A stretch of 64,000 nucleotides of DNA from BOG-932 sp965276835 (GTDB taxonomy: Bacteria; Pseudomonadota; Alphaproteobacteria; BOG-932; Roseiterribacteraceae). A model generated the notes under the pieces. The model was given only the letters and a program-made list of their open reading frames with translations. It searched no databases and was not told the origin of the DNA. The stretch covers positions 5,332,001 through 5,396,000 of the forward strand of contig OZ255631.1 of the NCBI GenBank assembly GCA_965276835.1. Reading direction: 5' to 3'. This document shows positions 1 through 9,179 of the stretch, piece after piece (position 1 is the stretch's first letter; each line of letters begins with the position of its first letter). Both the position numbers and the translations under genes were made by a program.

Positions 1-1394
1 GCGGCTGCGATGTCGCCGGCGGTGTCGCCCATAGTGTCATGCCAGCCGTCGGGGAAGGCCTCGGCGATGAAGCGGGTGGTCAGGTCGCCGGCGCGGAACT
101 GGGGGTGATCGACGATGTCGCGCAGGAAGGCCTGGCTGGACTTGATGCCCAGGATGGCGGTGTTGCTGAGCGCGGCGGAGAGGCGGGTGGCCGCAATCGT
201 GCGGTCCGGGCCATAAGCGATGATCTTGGCGATCAGGGAATCGTAATAGGGCGTGACCACGCTGCCGGTCTGCACACCGGTGTCGGTCCGCACGCCTACA
301 CCTGTGGGCGCGACGAACAGTTCGATTGCGCCGAGGGCGGGGCGATAGCCGGCGGCCGGGTCTTCGGCGGTGACCCGCGCCTCGATCGCCGAACCCTTGT
401 GGGTGATATCTGTTTGGCTGAGCGGCAGGGTCTCGCCGTCGGCGACACGAATCTGCCATTCGACCAGATCCAGCCCGGTGATGAACTCGGTCACCGGATG
501 TTCGACCTGCAGCCGCGTGTTCATCTCCAGGAACCAGGGGCCGCCCCCGTCAGCATCCAGGATGAACTCGACCGTGCCCAGCGAATCGTAGTCGATCGCC
601 TTGCCCAGCTTGACCGCTGCATCGAACAGAGCGGACCGGATATCGTCGGACAGGTTGGGGGCAGGGGCCTCCTCGACGACCTTCTGGTAATTGCGCTGGA
701 TCGAGCATTCGCGCTCGAACAGATGAACCAGGTTGCCGTGCTTGTCGCCGGCCAGCTGAACCTCGATATGACGGGGCCTGAGGATCAGCTTCTCGATCAG
801 GAGCGATGGATCGCCGAACCCGGCCTCGGCCTCGGCACGGGCCAGCGCCAGCGCGGGGATCAGCTCCGCCTCGGCGTGGACCGCGCGCATGCCGCGCCCG
901 CCCCCGCCGGCCGAGGCCTTGATCAGGACCGGGAAGCCGATGGACCTGGCTGCCTTCAGCAGCGTGTCGTCATCCTGCGCGCTGCCGTGATAGCCGGGAA
1001 CACACGGCACGCCCGCCGCCTCGGCGATGCGCTTGGATTCGATCTTCGATCCCATGCGCGCGATGGCGTTGGCCGACGGGCCGACCCAGGCAATCCCGTT
1101 CGCGGCGCAGAACTCCGCCAGCGCGACACGTTCGGACAGGAAACCGTAACCGGGATGGATCGCATCCGCCCCGGTCTGCTTTACCGCTGCCAATATGGCG
1201 TCGACATTCAGATAGGAGCCGGAGGCTTCGGCGGGGCCGATCCGCACCGCCTCGTCGGCGGTCGCGACATGCAGCGCGCCCTTGTCCGCATCGGAATAGA
1301 CCGCGACCGTGGCGATCCCCATATGTTTGCAGGTCCGCATGATACGGCAGGCAATCTCGCCGCGATTGGCGACGAGCAGTTTGCGGATTGTCAT
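1..1394 (-). CDS. Acyl-CoA carboxylase biotin-carboxylase (alpha) subunit, C-terminus outside window
   Basis: ATP-dependent carboxylation of biotin, the first half-reaction of an acetyl/propionyl/methylcrotonyl-CoA-type carboxylase. The frame opens with MTIRKLLVANRGEIACR, the standard N-terminus of the family. The ATP-grasp glycine loop GGGGRGM lies near residue 163 and the biotin-carboxylase signature EMNTRLQVEHP near residue 293. About 464 residues are visible and end in the BC C-terminal domain. The biotinyl domain with its lysine should lie beyond the left edge, as in roughly 650-residue alpha subunits. It follows the carboxyltransferase subunit by 2 nt on the same strand, so both are surely made from one transcript. 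Substrate cannot be fixed from this subunit; the partner suggests a branched acyl-CoA. Confidence 0.93.
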   Translation of the reverse strand, partial: MTIRKLLVANRGEIACRIMRTCKHMGIATVAVYSDADKGALHVATADEAVRIGPAEASGSYLNVDAILAAVKQTGADAIHPGYGFLSERVALAEFCAANGIAWVGPSANAIARMGSKIESKRIAEAAGVPCVPGYHGSAQDDDTLLKAARSIGFPVLIKASAGGGGRGMRAVHAEAELIPALALARAEAEAGFGDPSLLIEKLILRPRHIEVQLAGDKHGNLVHLFERECSIQRNYQKVVEEAPAPNLSDDIRSALFDAAVKLGKAIDYDSLGTVEFILDADGGGPWFLEMNTRLQVEHPVTEFITGLDLVEWQIRVADGETLPLSQTDITHKGSAIEARVTAEDPAAGYRPALGAIELFVAPTGVGVRTDTGVQTGSVVTPYYDSLIAKIIAYGPDRTIAATRLSAALSNTAILGIKSSQAFLRDIVDHPQFRAGDLTTRFIAEAFPDGWHDTMGDTAGDIAA

Positions 1395-1396
1395 GA

Positions 1397-3027
<1,631 letters not shown>

Positions 3028-3031
<4 letters not shown>

Positions 3032-4209
3032 TTACCCATCCGCTTGGCGATCTCTTCCAGCATGACCTCGGTCGCGCCGCCGCCGATCGACTGGACCCGC
3101 GCGTCGCGCACCATCCGCTCGATCGCACTCTCGCGCAGGTAACCCATGCCGCCGTGGAACTGCTGGCAGTCATACATCACGTCGTTGACCAGCTCGCCGC
3201 ACAGCGCCTTCACCATCGATACTTCTTTCACACAGTCGCGGCCCTGCCCATCCAGCCAGGCGCAGTGATAGGTGAACTGTCTTGCCGATTCGACCCGGGC
3301 GGCGAGCATCGCCAGCCGCTGACGGATCGCCTGCTTTTCCCATAAGGGCGCGCCGAACGCCTTGCGCTGCGTCACCCAATCCATGGTCAGTGACAACGCC
3401 GCCTGGCATTCGCCTAACGCCTGCGCGCCCAGCACCATGCGTTCGTTCTGGAAGTTGCGCATGATCGAATAGAAGCCGCGATTCTCCCCGCCCAGCATAT
3501 TGGCGGCCGGCACCCGGCAATCCTCGAAGATCAGCTCCGCCGTGTCGGACGACAGCCAGCCCTGTTTCTTCAGCGCCCGGCCGACGGAAAAGCCAGGCGT
3601 ACCCTTCTCGACGGCAAAGATCGAAATGCCGCGCGTCCCCTTCACCGTGTTGTCGGTCTTGGCGGCCACGAAATAGAGATCGGCATGGACGCCGTTGGTG
3701 ATGAACATTTTCGTGCCGTTCAGCACGAAGTCGTCGCCATCGCGCTTGGCGGAGGTGCGGATCGCCGCCACGTCCGAACCGGCATCGGGCTCGGTGACGG
3801 CGACAGCACAAATCTTGCGCCCTGCCACCAGGTCCGGCATCCAGCGTTTCAGCTGTTCCTCGTTCCCGGCATTGGCCAAATGCGGCGAGGCCATGTCGGT
3901 ATGGACCAGGACGGTGATCGCGAAACCGCCGAAAGTCGACTTGCCCAGCTCCTCGGCCAGGATGACGCTCGACATCGTGTCCATCTCACTGCCGCCATAG
4001 GCCTCGGGATAGCGGATGCACAGGAATCCAAGCTCGCCCATGCGGCGCAGGATCGAGCGCGGCGTGAAGCCATCGTCTTCCCAGGCTTCCGCGTGCGGTT
4101 TCACCTCTTCGTCAATGAAGCGGCGCAGCTGGTCGCGGAACATCACATGCTCTTCGCGGATATAGGGGCTTTCGCCCGCGTCCATGTTGGAGACATCCAT
4201 GCCGGCCAC
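3028..4209 (-). CDS. Acyl-CoA dehydrogenase, isovaleryl-CoA-dehydrogenase-like active site
   Basis: FAD-dependent alpha,beta-desaturation of an acyl-CoA; 393 residues, full length. The family motifs AVTEPDAGSDVA and QFHGGMGYLRE are visible. The usual catalytic Glu in the C-terminal YEGT motif is replaced (IGGGATEV, Gly at about 377), while a Glu is present at about 256 in NFQNERM. This is the helix-G arrangement known from isovaleryl-CoA and long-chain dehydrogenases, so the enzyme should be active on branched or long substrates. It sits 5 nt after the FAH-family gene and overlaps the carboxyltransferase gene, so dehydrogenation followed by carboxylation of the enoyl-CoA is the likely order of reaction. 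Confidence 0.92.
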
Positions 4210-4214
4210 GGCGC

Positions 4215-5012
4215 TTAAGGTACCAAACGCAGTTCTACCGGCGGCATGTCATCGACTTCGAAGACCAGATGATCGTCCGGGACTGGGAATTGTGTCTCTA
4301 TGATGCTGCCGGTGATGATCGGTTGGCCGGCCTTGAGCGTCTTGCCGCGTTTGCTGAGATGGCCTGCCAACCACGCGACGACATAAAGCGGGTTTCCACC
4401 CATAGTTTCACGGGTGGTGCCTTCCTTTGTGACAACACCGTTCACCTTCAACCGCCCCGCCCTGTTCTCGAGGATAAGGTCGGTCGGTCCGGGCGGCCCT
4501 ATCACGATGCCGCCGTTCCAGCTGTTGTCCGACACCAGCGATCGCGCGTCCAGCCGCGTCAGATCGGCGCCTCGATCTTCGACCAGCTCATAGGAGCAAT
4601 GGAGGGACCGAAGGGAGCGCTGCACATCCTCGATGGTGCATTCGCCCTTCAAATCTCGATCGAGCACGACGCAGATTTCCGTCTCGACGCTAAATCGTAC
4701 GTAATCCGCAACCGATAGGGTATAGGGCGAATGGTGAATTCGCGATCCCAGAATCTGGCCCGCGCAGGGCTCGTTAATCTTCAACCAGTCCCGCGTAGAT
4801 TTCGATGTTAGAGCGATTTTATATCCGGCAACCTCGGTTTGCTCCTTCTCCATCATGAGCGATACCAACGCGTCTTGGATATCGTAAGAATCGGTCGAGG
4901 TCGGAACTCGTTCGGGAAACGGGATGAATTTCTCACGTCGCTCGTGTTGGACGAACAATTCCTGCGCAATTCCCTCAACGCCTTTCGAATTTAGCACTCC
5001 CCGCACTCCCAT
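4215..5012 (-). CDS. 2-keto-4-pentenoate hydratase-like protein (FAH superfamily)
   Basis: Family members hydrate 2-hydroxypenta-2,4-dienoate in meta-cleavage pathways or decarboxylate oxo-acids. I place the start at the ATG at 5012 (265 residues, matching the usual 260-270); an upstream start at 5057 would add 15 unconserved residues. Visible FAH-type segments are GYKIALTSK near the N-terminus, SVETEICVV for the metal-binding region, and GGNPLYVVAWLAGHL and AGQPIITGS towards the end. It is the first gene of the carboxylase operon, 92 nt downstream of a TAGGAC-N5-GTCCTA palindrome. Pairing a hydratase of aromatic meta-cleavage type with an acyl-CoA carboxylase is unusual and suggests an unsaturated oxo-acid intermediate. 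Confidence 0.8.
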   Translation of the reverse strand: MGVRGVLNSKGVEGIAQELFVQHERREKFIPFPERVPTSTDSYDIQDALVSLMMEKEQTEVAGYKIALTSKSTRDWLKINEPCAGQILGSRIHHSPYTLSVADYVRFSVETEICVVLDRDLKGECTIEDVQRSLRSLHCSYELVEDRGADLTRLDARSLVSDNSWNGGIVIGPPGPTDLILENRAGRLKVNGVVTKEGTTRETMGGNPLYVVAWLAGHLSKRGKTLKAGQPIITGSIIETQFPVPDDHLVFEVDDMPPVELRLVP

Positions 5013-5103
5013 CCTGTTCGGGACGGCCCAGAATTTTGCGCCCCAATGCACATGCAAAATCCGCCGCTTTTTTACCGGCTAAGATTCTGATCGCTCAAAA
5101 ATA

Positions 5104-5120
5104 TAGGACATTGCGTCCTA
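5104..5120. promoter_or_regulatory. TAGGAC-N5-GTCCTA palindrome, probable TetR operator (site 1)
   Basis: A perfect 6+6 bp dyad with a 5-nt centre (ATTGC), followed by CATTTGAA. It lies 92 nt upstream of the hydratase/acyl-CoA-carboxylase operon and about 150 nt from the end of the tetR gene. The same geometry recurs at 14643-14659 and 15495-15511, always upstream of or near genes of this island. Binding by the 5273-5935 regulator is inferred from co-localisation. Confidence 0.75.
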
Positions 5121-5272
5121 CATTTGAAAGTTTGTATTTAACGTCTGGTTGCGCGTCAAGGCGGCGATCGCGATATGCGGGGCCGCGTGCGAATATTCTT
5201 ATTCGCTGAGCGGGAGCTTCGCCGGGGAAGACGTTTCAAGGTCGCTACTGGGGTCTGGAGGACCGCGCCCGA

Positions 5273-5935
5273 TTAGCCTTTGACGCGGGTCCTTCGTGCC
5301 GGCGTCGCGACTATCGTCATGCTTTTATCGTTGACTTGATACATTTTTCTCCCGTCCAGAAACAATTTAATGTGCCTCGCCATTGCTTTCACGGATGTAT
5401 CCGTGCTTTTGAAATATTCATTGTTCAAAACACTACTATAGAAAAACTTATTTAATTGCATCATAAAGAGATGATCGAAAAAATACGCTTCGCTTCTAGC
5501 TTTAGGGGTGGGACGAAACGTGGTGTTCTGACCGATAAATTTGAGAAGAACATCCGATTCTGTTTCGCTCTCTTCTACCGCGTGTGCAACAAAAACAAAG
5601 CTTTTCGAGGCGTTGAGTACTACGAGGAGTCGTTGCAGCCATTCAGCAAGCTTTCCGACGGACATACCCTCGCCAAGCGGACAATCCTTCCACATTTCCA
5701 GCCACATAGGAAAGAACAGGCCAACGAGCTCCTTAGCAATTTCATTTTTTGTTTCAAAATGCCGATAGAGAGATGATCGGCTGATCATCGCCCTGGATGC
5801 GATCATCTGCATCGAAGTTTGAGCGTAACCCATATTCTGAAACAACTCGCGCGCGGATGTCAGAATAAGTTGCCGTGTCTCTTCTCGAAGATCATCCTGA
5901 GATTTGCCTAGAGTTTGTCGATTTCCAACTGGCAC
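5273..5935 (-). CDS. TetR/AcrR family transcriptional regulator
   Basis: 220 residues with GTG start. The N-terminal helix-turn-helix is clear at about residues 25-65 (ARELFQNMGYAQTSM then SRSSLYRHFETKNEI). The remainder is a ligand/dimer domain with the segments EMWKDCPL, FIGQNTTFRP, EAYFFDHLFM and KLFLDGRK. These recur in the HTH-less protein at 14859-15350, so the two are paralogues. It lies between two catabolic operons that each have a TAGGAC-N5-GTCCTA site, which makes it the best candidate for the local regulator, probably a repressor relieved by an acyl-CoA or pathway metabolite. Its AT content is higher than that of neighbouring genes, consistent with acquisition by transfer. Confidence 0.88.
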   Translation of the reverse strand: MPVGNRQTLGKSQDDLREETRQLILTSARELFQNMGYAQTSMQMIASRAMISRSSLYRHFETKNEIAKELVGLFFPMWLEMWKDCPLGEGMSVGKLAEWLQRLLVVLNASKSFVFVAHAVEESETESDVLLKFIGQNTTFRPTPKARSEAYFFDHLFMMQLNKFFYSSVLNNEYFKSTDTSVKAMARHIKLFLDGRKMYQVNDKSMTIVATPARRTRVKG

Positions 5936-6385
5936 GGTCTATATCTCAACATCTATTTTGTGAATGTTCATCGAAGGAATAATCTCAAAAACGCGACTGC
6001 TAGTTAAGACGCGTACCGCCAAAAATACCTCAGACTCAGAGGTCCATCGCAGTTCGCCGCGCAGCCCGAACGGACTGTCCTCTCGCAAATATGCTTGTCA
6101 CCATCGACAGTCTCATCGCTGTTTCCCATGTGATTGCGGCATAGCTCAAGCCATCGGTCGGATAACGGGGAGCGACTGTTGATGAGAGTGTTGATTTCGG
6201 CAGTCCCCAGCGCGTCTCCCCGGAGTTGCAAATCGACAAGCAGATAGAGAATTTGACCAACCTTATGCCGCAACCGTTCTTAGATGCAAAGTTCTACGGC
6301 AACATTGGCGTCCATATAGCGAAAATAGGTGCGGAAACTGCGGGCGCGCGGACGAAATTGATGCCCTCTGCTCGGACGCATCAAA
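5936..6385. other. 450-bp intergenic region without a supportable gene
   Basis: Short frames on both strands (for example 6004-6273 minus) show no recognisable domain, poor start contexts and mutual overlap. A stretch around 6150-6270 read on the minus strand weakly suggests a degraded regulator, but it would need frame changes. I see no operator palindrome of the TAGGAC type here. Confidence 0.4.
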
Positions 6386-7540
6386 TCACGATCGAACGAC
6401 GAGTGCCGGCGAAAGATCGGATACCGACGTGACACCCAATAACGCCATATCGCGCCTAATTTCATCTCGCAGCAAGGTCAAGGCGCGGTCGACACCAGCC
6501 TCGCCGCCGGCAGCCAAACCGTAGAGATAAGGCCTACCGATCATGCATGCTTTTGCGCCCAGGCATAGCGCCTTGAGGACATGTGTCCCTCGACGAATTC
6601 CGCCATCAAGAATGAGCTCGATGTCTTGCCCAATCGCATCTGCAATGCGGGGCAGTGCGTCCAATGTGGCAGTCGCCGAATCGAGCTGCCGCCCGCCGTG
6701 ATTGGAAATCACGATTGCCTTGGCACCGATCGCGTGAGCCATCTTGGCGTCAGAAGGGTTCAAGATTCCTTTAATGATCACCGGGCCGCCCCATTGCCCG
6801 ATCATCCATTCGACGTCCTTCCAGGTCACGCTCGAATCGAATTGGCTGCTGATATAGGCAGGGGATATCGGTTTGGCGCGACCGCCGGCTCCCTCAATGG
6901 CGACGTTGGCGAGCTTCGGAGGTTTGTTTGTCAGGTAGCTCCATACCCAGCCAGGGCGCTTGGAGAATTCCAGCATGCTGCTTAGCGTCAATTTCGGTGG
7001 GATTGTCATCCCCGAACGGTGGTCTCTTTCCCGGTTGGCTGTGACCGGTACGTCAACGGTAACGACCAGCCGCGTATAGCCGGCTGCTTTCGCGCGCGCT
7101 ATCAAGTCACGCGTTAGTTCTCGATCCCGGAAACAATACATTTGGAACCATTTCTGGCCGGTCGTCGCGGCCGCCACCGCCTCGATGCTGAGGGAGGAGG
7201 TCGTCGAAAGCGTGTAGATCGTTCCGGCCTTTGCGGCGGCGCGCGCGGCGGCGGCCTCGCCGTCGGGATGGAAAACACGCGAGAGCCCGGTCGGAGACAG
7301 CATGACCGGCAACGCAATTTTTTCTCCCAATACAGCCGTTGTCGTGTCTATCGCGGCGACATCGCACAAAACGCGCGGCGTGAACGCCCATTGATCGTAG
7401 GCCGAGATGTTGCGGCGCAGCGTCAACTCATCCTCCGCGCCGCCTTCGAGGAAATTGAACAGCGGCAACGGCAGGCGTCGGCGTGCCGACTCTTTGATGT
7501 CCCAGACATTGTAGTGCGAGGTCAGTAGGCGATCCTTCAT
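6386..7540 (-). CDS. FMN-dependent alpha-hydroxy-acid dehydrogenase (LldD/mandelate dehydrogenase family)
   Basis: Oxidises a 2-hydroxy acid to the 2-oxo acid. 384 residues, the normal length. The N-terminal SARRRLPLPLFNFLEGGAEDE and the active-site block SNHGGRQLD (catalytic His near residue 281) are present, followed by the flavin-phosphate motif LDGGIRRG and GAKACMIGRPYLYG. It is the last gene of the minus-strand operon, 1 nt after the SDR gene. The substrate is unknown; lactate, mandelate or a longer hydroxy acid are all possible for this family. Its 2-oxo acid product would fit with the FAH-family protein encoded next door, which is inference. Confidence 0.9.
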   Translation of the reverse strand: MKDRLLTSHYNVWDIKESARRRLPLPLFNFLEGGAEDELTLRRNISAYDQWAFTPRVLCDVAAIDTTTAVLGEKIALPVMLSPTGLSRVFHPDGEAAAARAAAKAGTIYTLSTTSSLSIEAVAAATTGQKWFQMYCFRDRELTRDLIARAKAAGYTRLVVTVDVPVTANRERDHRSGMTIPPKLTLSSMLEFSKRPGWVWSYLTNKPPKLANVAIEGAGGRAKPISPAYISSQFDSSVTWKDVEWMIGQWGGPVIIKGILNPSDAKMAHAIGAKAIVISNHGGRQLDSATATLDALPRIADAIGQDIELILDGGIRRGTHVLKALCLGAKACMIGRPYLYGLAAGGEAGVDRALTLLRDEIRRDMALLGVTSVSDLSPALVVRS

Positions 7541-7541
7541 C

Positions 7542-8330
7542 TCAATAGACGCCCTTGGTCAATCCGCCGTCGATCGTAATTGCCGTGCCGGTGACATAGC
7601 TGGCGGCCCGACTCATCAGGAAGGCGGCGAGGGCGCCGAACTCCTCAGGATCGCCAAGCCGGCCGAGCGGGATATTGGCGGCGATGCGGTCGAACGCCTG
7701 ATCGGCCGGCAATCCTCGCGCCTCTGCCTGCGACCGGGCGACCTTGCGCATCCGGTCGGTCAGGATATAGCCAGGCAGGATGCTGTTCACCGTGATGCCA
7801 TGCGCCCCATATTCGTTCGCCAGCGTCCGCATCAGCCCGATCACCGAGGCGCGCAGGCTGTTCGACAGGCTCATCAGCTCTCCGGGCTCACGCGCCACAT
7901 AGGAAGCGACGGCCAGGATGCGGCCCCATTTCCTGGCGACCATCCCGGGCAGCACTAACTGGCTGAGGTGAACGACAGGCTCAACCAGACTTCCGTAGGC
8001 CTCCTGCCACTGATCGAGCCCGAGGCCGTCGAATCTACCGACCGGGGGGCCGCCGGTATTGAGGACGGCGATTTCAATCGGACCCAGCATGGATTCGATA
8101 TCCCGGACCAATTTCACCCGCGCGCCGGCATCTGTCAGATTGACGGCGAACCCGGCCACTTTCCCGCCTCCGGCTGCGATGTCACCGCGCGCCGCTGCGA
8201 CCGCGTCGGGATCGCGGCCGCAGATGACCACAGACGCCCCTTCCCGTGCCAAGCGGTTCGCGGTGGCGAAACCCAGTCCGTGACTGGATGCGCAAACCAG
8301 CGCGACCTTATCCGCGATTCCCAAATCCAT
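7542..8330 (-). CDS. SDR-family oxidoreductase with atypical active site
   Basis: Rossmann-fold NAD(P)-binding protein of 262 residues. The cofactor loop is ASSHGLG and the NNAG motif reads NTGGPP. Where the family normally has YxxxK the sequence is SNSLR: Ser at about 156 replaces the catalytic Tyr and Arg at about 160 replaces Lys. The C-terminal ITVNSILPGYILTDR and YVTGTAITIDGG are normal. An SDR subgroup with a Ser-Asn-x-x-Arg pattern in this place is known among FabG-like proteins, so this is probably a subfamily trait and not damage. It lies between the alpha/beta hydrolase and hydroxyacid dehydrogenase genes on the same strand, so it probably acts in the same pathway. Confidence 0.88.
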   Translation of the reverse strand: MDLGIADKVALVCASSHGLGFATANRLAREGASVVICGRDPDAVAAARGDIAAGGGKVAGFAVNLTDAGARVKLVRDIESMLGPIEIAVLNTGGPPVGRFDGLGLDQWQEAYGSLVEPVVHLSQLVLPGMVARKWGRILAVASYVAREPGELMSLSNSLRASVIGLMRTLANEYGAHGITVNSILPGYILTDRMRKVARSQAEARGLPADQAFDRIAANIPLGRLGDPEEFGALAAFLMSRAASYVTGTAITIDGGLTKGVY

Positions 8331-8355
8331 GCGTTCATTCCCAGTCGTGTAGCCG

Positions 8356-9072
8356 TCAGATCCAATGCGCCAGCAAGGACGCCAGCGCGTCGGTGCGTTC
8401 TAGGGGGATCAGATGACCGCAGTCCTCCATGATCTCGAGGCGAGCGCCTGGGATCGCTTCGAGTATCTCTTGCTGGTTGGCCAGCGTGGCCAAGCCGTCA
8501 TGCCGTCCGAATAGTATGAGTGTCGGGCAGGCGATCCGCGGAAGCAGCGGGCGGCTGTCCGGCCGGGCCATGATCGCCCGCTGTTGGCGCAGAAAGGCCT
8601 CCGCGCCCGTATCGTGTGCCATCTTACGGATCGACCGGAGGAGCGGTTCGTCGGCCGCCCGCTCAGGGGGAAGCAAGATCGGAATACGTTCCTCAACGAC
8701 TTGCTCGAAGTTGCCTTCTTCAACCAATCGGAGATAGCCCAACCGGCGTGCTGTTTGGGCCGGGCTATCGTTGCGGGCCTGGGTGCTGATCAGCACGAGT
8801 TTTTGTACGCGACTAGGCTGTTGCCGAAGCATTTCGAATGCGATGAACCCGCCCATGGCATGCGCGACCAAAACGAATTGCTCCGGTGCATTGTTGAGAA
8901 TGGATCGCGCCATCGCCGCCACGGTGTCTTGTCCAGCGTGGTCGGCGACCGTCGCGTCGATCTTGTGCTGCATTTGCACCATCAGCGGCGCCCAGAAATC
9001 CGCGCTGAGAAGCTGGCTGGAGATAAAGACCGCCTTTTGGCGGATAGGACTGGTCATTGCTGGATCAGCCAT
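8356..9072 (-). CDS. Alpha/beta hydrolase with Ala at the nucleophile position
   Basis: About 238 residues from the ATG at 9072 (MADPAM); an ATG at 9057 is also possible, and a GTG at 9156 would add residues that look non-conserved. The nucleophile elbow, usually GxSxG, reads AHAMGG, so the serine is alanine (residue 72 from this start; codon GCC at 8857-8859). The acid (FGRHDGL) and histidine (DCGHLIPLE) positions of the triad are kept. The fold family includes esterases, C-C hydrolases and haloperoxidases; with Ala at this site a classical acyl-enzyme mechanism is excluded. It is part of the minus-strand operon with the TonB receptor upstream and the SDR downstream. Confidence 0.85.
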   Translation of the reverse strand: MADPAMTSPIRQKAVFISSQLLSADFWAPLMVQMQHKIDATVADHAGQDTVAAMARSILNNAPEQFVLVAHAMGGFIAFEMLRQQPSRVQKLVLISTQARNDSPAQTARRLGYLRLVEEGNFEQVVEERIPILLPPERAADEPLLRSIRKMAHDTGAEAFLRQQRAIMARPDSRPLLPRIACPTLILFGRHDGLATLANQQEILEAIPGARLEIMEDCGHLIPLERTDALASLLAHWI

Positions 9073-9179
9073 GTCCGGCACACTCGGGTATCTCTGCGAT
9101 GGACAGACTGTGCCGCCCGGATTTCCTTGGTTAAATAAGAATATCCGCGACGGCACAGTTTCGTGTCCACCCGCAGCCG

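Noticed and set aside
6004..6273. Possible remnant of a small transcriptional regulator on the minus strand
   Set aside because: Only loosely similar to winged-helix proteins, needs a frame change, and has no convincing start; not enough to name a gene.
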